Shown here: positions 15,650-24,068 of the stretch, one piece after another
Layout of the letters: each line of letters starts with the position of its first letter
Position numbering within the stretch: position 1 is the first letter of the stretch
IMG/VR virus record: IMGVR_UViG_3300042292_000812
Coordinates: 1 to 32,352 of that record
Reading direction: 5' to 3' (one strand)
From: a virus
Length of the DNA: 32,352 bases
Program-made: the position numbers and the translations under genes
Notes under the pieces: model-generated
The model's input: the letters and a program-made list of their open reading frames with translations, nothing else
The model's database searches: none
What the model was told of the DNA's origin: nothing

Positions 15650-15877
15650 TCATATTGTTTCTGGTGGTGGAACAAAATTACCATCTACATAAGTCCAGCC
15701 AAAACCAACTGTTGGCTCCATTAAGGGAATTAATTCTTCTGGAACTTCTATAACTTTTGGATCTGATTTCATTGCCGCGATAGCGTGTTCTACAATATTA
15801 GCCATAAAATGTAAATGGCCTACTTCTCCATCTATAACATATGCAAAACATGTTGATGGCATTCTGTTCTGAGTCAT
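15650..15877 (-). CDS. Small tail-region protein of unknown function
   Basis: 75 aa. It begins MTQNRMPSTCFAYVIDGEVG and ends in a GWTYVDGNFVPPPE motif. A C-terminal YVDG-x-F-x-PP-like ending is common in small phage proteins encoded beside tail fibres, where it looks like a short beta hairpin. GGAGAAACC precedes the ATG, and a TGATATAAT promoter lies 22 nt upstream, immediately after the 510-aa fibre gene. No family assignment; a small fibre-associated or chaperone role is possible. Confidence 0.6.
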   Translation of the reverse strand: MTQNRMPSTCFAYVIDGEVGHLHFMANIVEHAIAAMKSDPKVIEVPEELIPLMEPTVGFGWTYVDGNFVPPPETI

Positions 15878-15899
15878 GGTTTCTCCTTTTTAATCACCT

Positions 15900-15908
15900 A
15901 TTATATCA
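15900..15908 (-). promoter_or_regulatory. Extended -10 promoter (TGATATAAT) before the 75-aa gene
   Basis: The minus strand reads TATATGATATAATAGGTG. TG-A-TATAAT is identical to the elements at 2341 and 31350. It lies in the 39-bp gap after the 510-aa gene, 22 nt before the ATG at 15877. Confidence 0.5.
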
Positions 15909-15916
15909 TATACAAG

Positions 15917-17449
15917 TTATTGACATACTGTTGGTGCGGAACAACCTCTAGTAACAACAGTGCCGCTGCATGTTGATCCAGTGCAGGTGCATCCAGATGA
16001 CACTACACAACTAACTGTGTAGTAGTCGTAAGTATTATACCTACAACCATCCCAACATCCTGGTCCATTACACATAAGTTCAACATCACAAACACCAGTC
16101 GATGTTGCGCTATTCGTACAAGAGCAAGCCGGCAATGCTCCTCCAGATCCAGAGCCAGAGCCACCACTACTACCACCACTGTCTCCGCCAGCATCCGTGC
16201 CTGCGCCAGTAGTTAAAGGAAATTGAGTACCATTTATTACAATATATGGAGTATTGTCAATTAATCTAAACTCAAATTTATCTTCTGCATATTGATATTT
16301 TACCCCATCAAATTGATATCGAGTTGCAAGATCAGGACCATAACCTCCACGCTCTAGAGTTGTGCCATAACCACTAAACGTTGCAAGTGCGATTCGACCA
16401 GGTGTAGATGTTCCAGCAGATATGGTTACTGCTCCTGTTGTTCCAGCTCCGGGATATTCTGAAGCTGGACCAGCGCCTGGACCAATAGTCATATCTCCGT
16501 TATAGCCTCCTCCAGATGTAAGATTATCTCCGCTGATTTCCCAGCCAGCTATTTTGCCTGCTGTAGCTTTTACTGTTCCCTTTACTTCAAGAGCGTCAAC
16601 GCCATTGTAAAACATATAATTAGTTGAATTTCCAACTTTGAATATAGCATCTGCAATTGTGTCACCAAACTCACTACTCTTCCAACGGTTATTAGCATCA
16701 ATAAAAACTGATCCGGCTTTTACGGTCCCTCTAATTGAAGCTGTAGAAAATTCTGCTCTTCCGTCACCACTAATGACCCATCCAGTTGTTCCAGAAGTCC
16801 AAATTCCAGTACTTTCATTAAAACTACCATTATAGTTAGATGATCTTATGATTGCCATATTTGCTGGAGCCACGATGTTTGACTGAGCACCTTGTTGCTT
16901 TAGAATTATTTCATGTGCACCAATTGTTCCAGCAGTAATCTTTGCAGCTGTTAAACTTGAAATGTGTGAACCCTGAATCATGTCTGTTGCAGTTGAAGCT
17001 TTAAGGCCAGAACTTGGAGTCCAACCGCTTTCGTTGCCGGAAGTGTCAATAGTCTTTACTCGTCCATAATAAATGACATCAGTTTGCGCTGCATCGGGAT
17101 TAGCTGCGTTGCTATTGTCTGGAACGTCTATTGAAAATACTGTTGCTGTTGCTATCCCTGAAGAAATAAGTGTTGTGCCAAGAGCGTCTGAATAAAGTTC
17201 ATATTTATACCCATTAACATCTAATTCTACTGTTGGTTGAAAATCAAACATAACAGATTTATAATTTCCATAAATATAAAATGTATTTACATTTATTGCG
17301 CCTGGAATAGTTTGATCTTTTGGTGTGTGAATCCTGATAGATTCATAAGGATCATCTATTGCTGATATTTCAGTATTTTTAACCTTTAACGTCACTAGGT
17401 AATCTTGATCAGGTTTTAATCCTGTTATTGTTTTAACTATTTTTGCCAT
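15917..17449 (-). CDS. Tail fibre/tip protein with fibronectin-III-like start and Cys-rich end
   Basis: 510 aa. The N-terminus (about 1-150) resembles two fibronectin type III domains (GLKPDQDYLVTLKVKN; YYGRVKTIDTSGNESGWTP). HISSLTAAKITAGTIGAHEI (162-181) matches the joint of phage central-fibre and J-like proteins after their FN3 region. Beta repeats with GWVISGDGRAEFS and GKIAGWEISGDNL follow, a pattern seen in phage minor tail proteins. A Gly/Ser linker (about 415-438) leads to a 70-residue end with 12 cysteines (C442 to C509). Disulphide bonds would need an oxidising setting, fitting an exposed tip outside the cell. It overlaps the 326-aa gene by TAATG. Probably a baseplate or central-fibre adsorption protein. 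Confidence 0.75.
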   Translation of the reverse strand: MAKIVKTITGLKPDQDYLVTLKVKNTEISAIDDPYESIRIHTPKDQTIPGAINVNTFYIYGNYKSVMFDFQPTVELDVNGYKYELYSDALGTTLISSGIATATVFSIDVPDNSNAANPDAAQTDVIYYGRVKTIDTSGNESGWTPSSGLKASTATDMIQGSHISSLTAAKITAGTIGAHEIILKQQGAQSNIVAPANMAIIRSSNYNGSFNESTGIWTSGTTGWVISGDGRAEFSTASIRGTVKAGSVFIDANNRWKSSEFGDTIADAIFKVGNSTNYMFYNGVDALEVKGTVKATAGKIAGWEISGDNLTSGGGYNGDMTIGPGAGPASEYPGAGTTGAVTISAGTSTPGRIALATFSGYGTTLERGGYGPDLATRYQFDGVKYQYAEDKFEFRLIDNTPYIVINGTQFPLTTGAGTDAGGDSGGSSGGSGSGSGGALPACSCTNSATSTGVCDVELMCNGPGCWDGCRYNTYDYYTVSCVVSSGCTCTGSTCSGTVVTRGCSAPTVCQ

Positions 17450-18429
17450 TATTTCACACTACCCGTTGTTTTAAAAGATATGCTTGGGTTAATTTCTTCT
17501 TGATCCATCTCTAGCAAATAGTTTTTAGAAAAAGAATAATTTTCTATTTTTATGTCATTGCCTGTAGAGCTTGTGTTCTTGTTTGATTTTACTTCAATTT
17601 CAAAAGTAAATTCTCCATATATTTCATCATAAGTTGAAAACATGTTTAGATCTTCAACACTAAACGTATATATTAATTGGTTTTCCTGGGTTGTTGATGC
17701 GTACAAATCTAATTCTATATTTTCTTTTACAATACTTTGACCAGCACCGTTGGCTGAAGTCTTAACTATTTTTAAAGTTGCTATTCCAGAACTTGGACTT
17801 TTTTCTGCGTATATTTTTAAGTTTGGACCCGAAAAACTTCCCATTAGTTTTGAACCAGGAGTTGAACTTTTTTTATTATTCCAAATTCCAGTATCACCTA
17901 AATAGCTTATATTTGCAATTCTTGCGTTTAAAGAATCTCCAGTAACTAAAGTTGAATAGAAATTTATACTGTTGGCTAATCCTTGACTTTCACTTCCTAT
18001 AAAATTTGCTCCACCTGGGTTAGTTGTTGAAACATAGCTGTTGCCTGACAACGATAAATACTGTATATCATCTTTATGATAATAAATATAGTAATTACCT
18101 AGTGGCTTTTCGCTTGCACTAACAGCTGTAGCTGATTTGAACCAAAGATTGTTTTTATAACTAGGCAGTGATGGTGTGCCAACTAAAAGACTTTGAGTAA
18201 CTGTATATGTAGTATCTGTTTCATAAACTACAACATAAGAATCTGAATCAGCTTTATTTTTAATAAGGCCATCTTCAAAATAATAATATCTATTTAAATC
18301 TAAATCATTAAGATTAACCTGAAGCCAATCTCCTACTTTTAAATACTCATTTAAAAATGGAAATACTATCTTCCTTCTTACAGGAGGAGTTATTGTTGCT
18401 GAAGATTTTGTGTAAGTAAACCAGGTCAT
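17449..18429 (-). CDS. Tail structural protein of unknown function
   Basis: 326 aa, beta-rich, Ser/Tyr/Asn-rich, without cysteine or catalytic motifs. It begins MTWFTYTKSSATITPPVRRK and contains a KVGDWLQVNLNDLDLNRYYY segment and a late Thr/Asn-rich part. GAGG precedes its ATG. It is in a tight run: the 524-aa gene stops 2 nt before it and its stop overlaps the start of the fibre gene (TAATG). Co-translation with a fibre protein suggests a baseplate or fibre-attachment subunit. No family recognised. Confidence 0.62.
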   Translation of the reverse strand: MTWFTYTKSSATITPPVRRKIVFPFLNEYLKVGDWLQVNLNDLDLNRYYYFEDGLIKNKADSDSYVVVYETDTTYTVTQSLLVGTPSLPSYKNNLWFKSATAVSASEKPLGNYYIYYHKDDIQYLSLSGNSYVSTTNPGGANFIGSESQGLANSINFYSTLVTGDSLNARIANISYLGDTGIWNNKKSSTPGSKLMGSFSGPNLKIYAEKSPSSGIATLKIVKTSANGAGQSIVKENIELDLYASTTQENQLIYTFSVEDLNMFSTYDEIYGEFTFEIEVKSNKNTSSTGNDIKIENYSFSKNYLLEMDQEEINPSISFKTTGSVK

Positions 18430-18431
18430 AT

Positions 18432-20006
18432 TTATACCTCATTATACAATATTTCAAACTCATATGAGTTTAATTTATCATCTTCTATTTCTACTTCAAA
18501 AGTTGCGTCAAATACTATGCCGCCACCAGTTAAAACACTTTGAGTTAAATTGGTTAAAGTTAGATTGCTATAAGGGCTAGTTAAAGCTGCATTATAGTAT
18601 GCGTCTCTAGCAGAAGAGTAATCTATTACAGATGCGCTAATTGGCATTGATCCATCAATACCAGAATGTGAGTGATTAGATACTATTATGCCACCAATTT
18701 TTACACCTTCGGCTACATCAATATCTCCAGTGATTATCCCACCATCTCTTCTTAGGTACTGCGGATGAGCATCTCCCTCTAAATCATCTAGGTCACCGTG
18801 CGATGATCTTAGGCCCATTCTCTTCTCTGAATCAATAGGAATGTCAAAGAATATTTGTTTATACTTTTCTAATTCTTCTGTTTCTACAGTAATAAGAACC
18901 TTTATTCTTTGTGCGGCCAAAGATTCTAACTGGGTTATGTAGTTTACATACCTTCTCTTAAGTCTTATCATTTGGGAAAGAGCATCTAGCTTTTTGCTCA
19001 TTTGTGCTCTTCTTTCGACATAGTCAGAAGTAACAGAGCCTAAGTTTCCTGTTATAGAATTTCTTGCTACAATTATTTCGCCAAGTAAAGTTGGACACTC
19101 ATTTGCTATAGCTGTTGTTGTGAAGTCTAACATTAATGGTTCTACAACCTTTGACTTAAAGCTAAGAGCTGGCAATAAGTAGTTAGAGTAAAACACGCCA
19201 CAGGTATCTACTGTATCTCTTTTTAGGCCATTAGATAAAGATTGTATTTCTGATATATACGAGTTTATTTTGATCGAAAAAAAAGCTTGGAATTGGGCTG
19301 CTTGTTTTTTAGAGATTTGATCCAGTTCGGATTGGGGAATTGATGTGGGCGGGTCTGTGATTTCCTTGGCAAGCTGTTTCGTATAGTGGAGTGCTGTTTT
19401 TGCCCAATCGGATAAGTGCCTTGCAATTTCGCCTTCTGTTTCATCCCTATATTCCTCCCCAAATTGATGTGTAACTATATTCTTAATTGTTAATATTTCG
19501 TTTCTTAAATATGACAATACTTTTTTAGTTTCCGCCAAATGACCAAAAGATGTGTAATTTATTGTTAGATCATATTGCTTAATTAGTTCTCTACATGATC
19601 TACAGAGGTGCTTAGATGCATATTGATATTCTGTATATGGAATAAAATTTGGAAAAGAGAGTAGGCTGGCTTTTTCGTTATGCTTTAGAGCATCTTGCCA
19701 CACGGCCTTATGTGAATTCTCTAAATCAATATTGCAATAGGCATTGATATTTACTTGGTCTAGGTTTGATTCTATTTCTTTTAACAACTGGGTAATCACA
19801 GACTCACAGTAATAAACATTATTTCTTACTTCTGTAATTGCCGGATGAGACAAGGTTGTTATATACCTTGTGTCTGGACTATTATTCCCATACATGCTAT
19901 TTATAGAATTTCTAGTTCCAAGCGAAAGAAGACTTGATGACTCGTTTGCTGTATCGGAAAATACATCCTCTACAGGATTACTTTGTCCTAAACCATATTG
20001 TGCCAT
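18432..20006 (-). CDS. Tail/baseplate structural protein with helical body and fibre-like C-terminal module
   Basis: 524 aa in two parts. Residues about 60-395 are mainly helical, rich in Leu/Lys/Glu, with several heptad-like stretches and a CRSC pair (C135, C138). From about 399 the chain changes to a fibre-type region: HGDLDDLEGDAHPQYLRRDG (403-422), a DxHPQYL motif common in phage tail proteins, then GGIITGDIDVAEGVKIGG and a beta-rich C-terminus. The gene follows terL with a one-base TAATG overlap. Possibly a baseplate protein to which a fibre is docked. No recognised enzymatic function. Confidence 0.65.
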   Translation of the reverse strand: MAQYGLGQSNPVEDVFSDTANESSSLLSLGTRNSINSMYGNNSPDTRYITTLSHPAITEVRNNVYYCESVITQLLKEIESNLDQVNINAYCNIDLENSHKAVWQDALKHNEKASLLSFPNFIPYTEYQYASKHLCRSCRELIKQYDLTINYTSFGHLAETKKVLSYLRNEILTIKNIVTHQFGEEYRDETEGEIARHLSDWAKTALHYTKQLAKEITDPPTSIPQSELDQISKKQAAQFQAFFSIKINSYISEIQSLSNGLKRDTVDTCGVFYSNYLLPALSFKSKVVEPLMLDFTTTAIANECPTLLGEIIVARNSITGNLGSVTSDYVERRAQMSKKLDALSQMIRLKRRYVNYITQLESLAAQRIKVLITVETEELEKYKQIFFDIPIDSEKRMGLRSSHGDLDDLEGDAHPQYLRRDGGIITGDIDVAEGVKIGGIIVSNHSHSGIDGSMPISASVIDYSSARDAYYNAALTSPYSNLTLTNLTQSVLTGGGIVFDATFEVEIEDDKLNSYEFEILYNEV

Positions 20007-21883
20007 TAGAATGTCTTTCTTTTAATCTTTGAATTAGATCTGCCACCAAAAGATTTTTTATAACCAAATTTTGATGGCATAAGTTTATCTGCTCTTCCAG
20101 TTAAACCAGTTCCTATTTTATCATCTTTATCGTCATCATTATCATTTACTGGCTTTGGCATAAAAAATGTGTTAGAAAATGATTCTGTTCTTGAAGCAAA
20201 ACGCGCTTTGTGTAGGTCACTATAATTTTCCGTAATAGCCAAAAGTGCCAGTATTAAAGCATCGTGTGCGTGATCCACTGCTGAGCCGCCGGCCTCAAAC
20301 ACAGGTCTTCCAGTTTGGGTAGTTCTTACAACAACGTAGGAAATCAATTGCATGTATATTTCTGCGTCTCTTTCAGAAATAGCTAAAACTTCTTTTTCTA
20401 GATATTGTCTAAGATTATCGACCATGTACGGTTTGATTTCTTTTTTAACATTTTGTTTTGTATATGGGTCTTTAACATCTATAGTTTCACTAAAGCTGAC
20501 GCCTTTAACTCTTTCCTTCAATCCACTCACAGGATTTTCCACACCGTACTTATGCAGAAGTTCGACCTGGACTTCTCCATAGCCTCTGTCAACATAAATA
20601 TGTTTTGGTTTAAAGATGTTATTAAGTTCAACTATTCTAGATACAGCTTTAGTCAAAGTATATTCTGATCTAGGTATTTCTTCTCTATAGCAAATTTTTA
20701 CTTTGTTTCTAAATCTTTCTTCTTCATAAGAATCAGAACATGCTTCTAAAACAACTATATTAGTTCCGGCTCCATACTTATCCCAGTCAACACCTATTGT
20801 GTGAAAGCTTCTTGCTGAAGTAAGTTCAGGGTGATAGTCCCAACCTGGTTCCATAAATGCTTTGTCAACATATTTTCTAGGATAGACGCCTTCTGCGTCT
20901 TCGCCCCAGTCAGCTTCAATTTCGTGCCTATATCCAATTTCTGAATATTGTTCTCTAAATTCATCTTCTTGATCTTTAGAAAAATATGGGTTGCAATACG
21001 ATGGAAACCAAAATTCTTTAAATCTTTCGCTTCTGCACCATTCCCAAAATCTTTCTCTTCTACCAGTTGGAGTAGAGGCACCGATCAAAACTTTATCAGG
21101 TTGGTCTTCTGCTGTTTTTTGCAGCATTGCATAAAGTGCATCCAGGTCGTCCGCATGCATGTAGTCCATTTCGTCTAACACAATCATATGTGCTTCCTGA
21201 CCACGAGCTACGTCTGATTTACCACCTGAGCGCATACCTGATGTAAAGAATCTAATGGTTGAACCATTACTGAATTGAATCATGAATTGAGGGCTTGTTA
21301 CTTTTCTTGTTATTGAGTTTGTAACAATTTCATTCTTAGAAGCAAGTCTTAAAATTTCTTGATAGATTAATTCGACGTGTGATTTCATTGGCGCAATAAC
21401 AAGACATCTTCCGTCCTTGTGCGTATAGCTATAGTGGATAAGTGCAATAGCCATACTAAAAGTTTTACCAAGACGACGACCAGCTCTAAGAACTTTTCTT
21501 ACTGATGGGTCACGAAGAATTAGAGTTTGATAGACCCTAGTCTCTGCTTCAAGAAATTGTCTAGCCCAAACACAAGGATCTTTAGCTATGTGTATTTGCC
21601 TTTGTTGTTCAGCTGAAATTCCTAAATCCATTAATTCAAGATCTAATTCAAATGGCTCATCAACCAAAAGTGCTAGTTCTCTATTTGTTAATGGTCTTTC
21701 CATAATTGGTTCACCGCTAGCCCAATTAAGATGATTTAATTTATTTTTAAATACCCATTCAATTCTATTTATTTGTTTGAATGTTTCAACATCTTGGTCT
21801 TTAATAATTTCAATTAAATCTTCTCTAGAAAGTTTTTCTAATGACTTTCTAAATGCTATCGTTTTACTTTGCAAGGAGTTCAT
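20006..21883 (-). CDS. terL: Terminase large subunit
   Basis: 625 aa with both terminase parts. ATPase: a Walker A-like AGRRLGKT (134-141), Walker B MIVLDEMD (233-240, D237/E238 coupling pair) and a GASTPTG motif (268-274) as the C-motif. RNase H-fold nuclease: GVDWDKYG (D366), YVDRGYG (D432) and DHAHDALI (D537, D541) as metal-binding acids. It cuts concatemeric DNA and drives it through the portal. The length is typical. The ATG at 21881-21883 begins 3 nt after the 521-aa stop and its ribosome site is weak, suggesting translational coupling. No small terminase is recognisable next to it; the 239-aa Cys-cluster protein (27782-28501) is the only vague candidate. Confidence 0.93.
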   Translation of the reverse strand: MNSLQSKTIAFRKSLEKLSREDLIEIIKDQDVETFKQINRIEWVFKNKLNHLNWASGEPIMERPLTNRELALLVDEPFELDLELMDLGISAEQQRQIHIAKDPCVWARQFLEAETRVYQTLILRDPSVRKVLRAGRRLGKTFSMAIALIHYSYTHKDGRCLVIAPMKSHVELIYQEILRLASKNEIVTNSITRKVTSPQFMIQFSNGSTIRFFTSGMRSGGKSDVARGQEAHMIVLDEMDYMHADDLDALYAMLQKTAEDQPDKVLIGASTPTGRRERFWEWCRSERFKEFWFPSYCNPYFSKDQEDEFREQYSEIGYRHEIEADWGEDAEGVYPRKYVDKAFMEPGWDYHPELTSARSFHTIGVDWDKYGAGTNIVVLEACSDSYEEERFRNKVKICYREEIPRSEYTLTKAVSRIVELNNIFKPKHIYVDRGYGEVQVELLHKYGVENPVSGLKERVKGVSFSETIDVKDPYTKQNVKKEIKPYMVDNLRQYLEKEVLAISERDAEIYMQLISYVVVRTTQTGRPVFEAGGSAVDHAHDALILALLAITENYSDLHKARFASRTESFSNTFFMPKPVNDNDDDKDDKIGTGLTGRADKLMPSKFGYKKSFGGRSNSKIKRKTF

Positions 21884-21886
21884 AGG

Positions 21887-23452
21887 TTATCCAAAATGGG
21901 CTGCCATCATACTAGCTTCTGATCCAAGTAAGCTTCGTGCATTAAGTCTTGAATTTTGAATTGCCATAACACCTCTAGCTCTTGAAGTTGCTGCTACTTC
22001 GTTGTCTTTAAATCCTGTACCAAACATTGGTTTATTAATAGTTCCTTGCATTGACTTCATGGCATCTTTAGCAAAGTTTATTCCACCAACTGCCATTTTA
22101 CCAATACCCTTACCTATATCATACATCAATTGGCCAGTCGATAACACGTTAAGTGGACCTAATGCTGCACCACCAAGTCTTACTGCGCCCATTGCTCCCA
22201 TTTTTGCTGCAACTACTCTACTTCCACCAGATCTAGCGTACTGAGCTGCCATTCCCATCATCTTGGCACCACCTTGGCCCCTATTAATAAAGTTTCCAGC
22301 GTATTTTCCTGCTGTACCAAAATCATCCATAAATTGAGCAACTCCAGCTCTTCCGCCCAATCTTCCTGCAACTCTTTTTGCAACAACTCTTTGCCCACTG
22401 GTCATATTGCCAGCATTTAGAATTCCGTGATAAGCAGTTGTTATTCTATTGCTTAAAGTTCCTCTAGTCATAGTGGAGGCAACTGCAGCAGATGGATTTG
22501 CAGCTACTGCTGCTGCATTAGTTACAGCTGCAGCATTACCGGCTGTAACTGCGCCTCTTCCAGCTGCTCTTACGCTTAATCTTAAAGCGTCATCTGTTAT
22601 CATTCCAGGTGGAGCCAAGCTTGCCATTGCTCTTACATTTGCTCTTGCAGATGTGGCCGCAGCGTTGACTGCTCGTCCATTCACTATTGTATTCATTGCT
22701 GGATTTGCAGCGCTTTGAACTTGGCCTATATTACTTACTATATTAGCTCTTTGGGCTTGAGCTCTAGTGAATCTTTTTAATTCTCTACCCCTTAAGGCGC
22801 TAGTTCCTCCTCTAGCTTCACCAACAGCAATTGTTTTTTCTATTCCAGAAAGTTTGTTAAGAGTATCTATTCTACCTAGTACACCACCACTAAATGCTCT
22901 ATCTGTTTTTGGATCAAAATCATCTGCGATCCCCATTGCTTTTCTAAAGCCTTCATTTTTTGATAGTTTTCCAACAATAGAGTTTACTCCACCGCTAAAA
23001 GTTTGAAAAGGATTATATGCTCCTTTTATATCTCCACCACCAAGTGCGGCAACGCTATTCATTCTATTTACTGCTCTTGTGTTGAAGATGTTAGTTCTAC
23101 CCGGATTTACCCTTGCTGTTTTACCAGCTGCTGATGCTCTAGCTGCTCTTCTTGACAAAAATGGTGATATATTGTGTGGACTTCTACTTGCTCCACCTAA
23201 AAATGATGATGGACCTCCTGGTTGATACATTCGACCATTTACAACTCCACCAAACTTTTTAGCTCTAGCTATTTGACGGGCATTACCAACACCAGCAACG
23301 TCGTGGAAACCACCTCTAAGCATCGTGTTTCCATAGCGCCTAGAGTTAATTAAGGCGGACTGCATGATTCCAGGCGTGAACATAGCAAAGTCGTAAGGAC
23401 TACTTACATCTGGTGGCTGCTGTGCACCTGGGTTCATACCCATGTCAGACAT
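21887..23452 (-). CDS. Gly/Ala/Arg-rich virion-like protein
   Basis: 521 aa, very rich in Gly, Ala, Arg, Met and Asn and poor in acidic residues. There is little predicted globular structure except for Ala-rich helices (about 230-330) and a weakly hydrophobic region near 430-470 (MGAMGAVRLGGAALGPLNVL). Composition resembles the 204-, 106- and 71-aa proteins encoded nearby. It overlaps the 204-aa gene by TAATG and precedes terL. Basic, Gly/Ala-rich proteins of this kind can be internal virion proteins that accompany the DNA, or membrane-interacting injection proteins; neither is shown. No family recognised. Confidence 0.65.
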   Translation of the reverse strand: MSDMGMNPGAQQPPDVSSPYDFAMFTPGIMQSALINSRRYGNTMLRGGFHDVAGVGNARQIARAKKFGGVVNGRMYQPGGPSSFLGGASRSPHNISPFLSRRAARASAAGKTARVNPGRTNIFNTRAVNRMNSVAALGGGDIKGAYNPFQTFSGGVNSIVGKLSKNEGFRKAMGIADDFDPKTDRAFSGGVLGRIDTLNKLSGIEKTIAVGEARGGTSALRGRELKRFTRAQAQRANIVSNIGQVQSAANPAMNTIVNGRAVNAAATSARANVRAMASLAPPGMITDDALRLSVRAAGRGAVTAGNAAAVTNAAAVAANPSAAVASTMTRGTLSNRITTAYHGILNAGNMTSGQRVVAKRVAGRLGGRAGVAQFMDDFGTAGKYAGNFINRGQGGAKMMGMAAQYARSGGSRVVAAKMGAMGAVRLGGAALGPLNVLSTGQLMYDIGKGIGKMAVGGINFAKDAMKSMQGTINKPMFGTGFKDNEVAATSRARGVMAIQNSRLNARSLLGSEASMMAAHFG

Positions 23453-24066
23453 TAGCCCCTCCTCTGATTATGCATACCTAAAACTATGTTTCCGCTTGCA
23501 TTTAATCTTTCTGCATTTAAAGCTGACTGATTATAAAATGGTGATTGAGTCATTATTTGTTGGTTAGCCCTTGCTGTATTAATCGGACCAGCAACTCCTC
23601 CGGCTAATCCTGCTCCTCCACCAATGAATGCTCCAGCTGCAGAAGCGGCAGCTAACCCCTTGCCCTTGAGGCCTAATTTTTTACCAAGCAAAGCTGCACC
23701 AAAACCACCAATACCTGCACCTACCATTGGTGCTCCAATTAATGCTCCTCGTCCTCCAACATTTACGCCATGTCTTATAGCATTAGATGGAAACAGTCTT
23801 CTTGCGGCAGTTGATCCTGGCAATCCTGACGCACCATACATCATTGAGGGAGTTAGATCAGTTCCTATTACTTTTTGGTCTGCTTGTGGATCACCAAAAG
23901 CAACATCCATGCTTGCATCTATTGCAGCTGGAGCTACTTGATCATACATTCCTTTTATTCCCATGCCAGCCAATAGAGCGCCTACGCCAACTTTTCCAGC
24001 TGTGCCCATACCACTAAATCCAGAGGCTTGACTTACTAATCTTCCTGCTCGATTAAGAATTGACAT
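23452..24066 (-). CDS. Gly-rich hydrophobic protein (putative membrane-active virion component)
   Basis: 204 aa. Two Gly/Ala-rich hydrophobic stretches, one at about 22-40 (GTAGKVGVGALLAGMGIKG) and a longer one at about 105-165, have small residues every four positions (glycine-zipper pattern), as in proteins that insert into or cross membranes. The C-terminus ends NQRRG. It lies between the 1234-aa and 521-aa genes, with overlapping stop/start on one side and a GGAG site placed inside the end of the preceding gene on the other. A role in DNA ejection or the membrane step is plausible. No family recognised. Confidence 0.6.
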   Translation of the reverse strand: MSILNRAGRLVSQASGFSGMGTAGKVGVGALLAGMGIKGMYDQVAPAAIDASMDVAFGDPQADQKVIGTDLTPSMMYGASGLPGSTAARRLFPSNAIRHGVNVGGRGALIGAPMVGAGIGGFGAALLGKKLGLKGKGLAAASAAGAFIGGGAGLAGGVAGPINTARANQQIMTQSPFYNQSALNAERLNASGNIVLGMHNQRRG

Positions 24067-24068
24067 AT

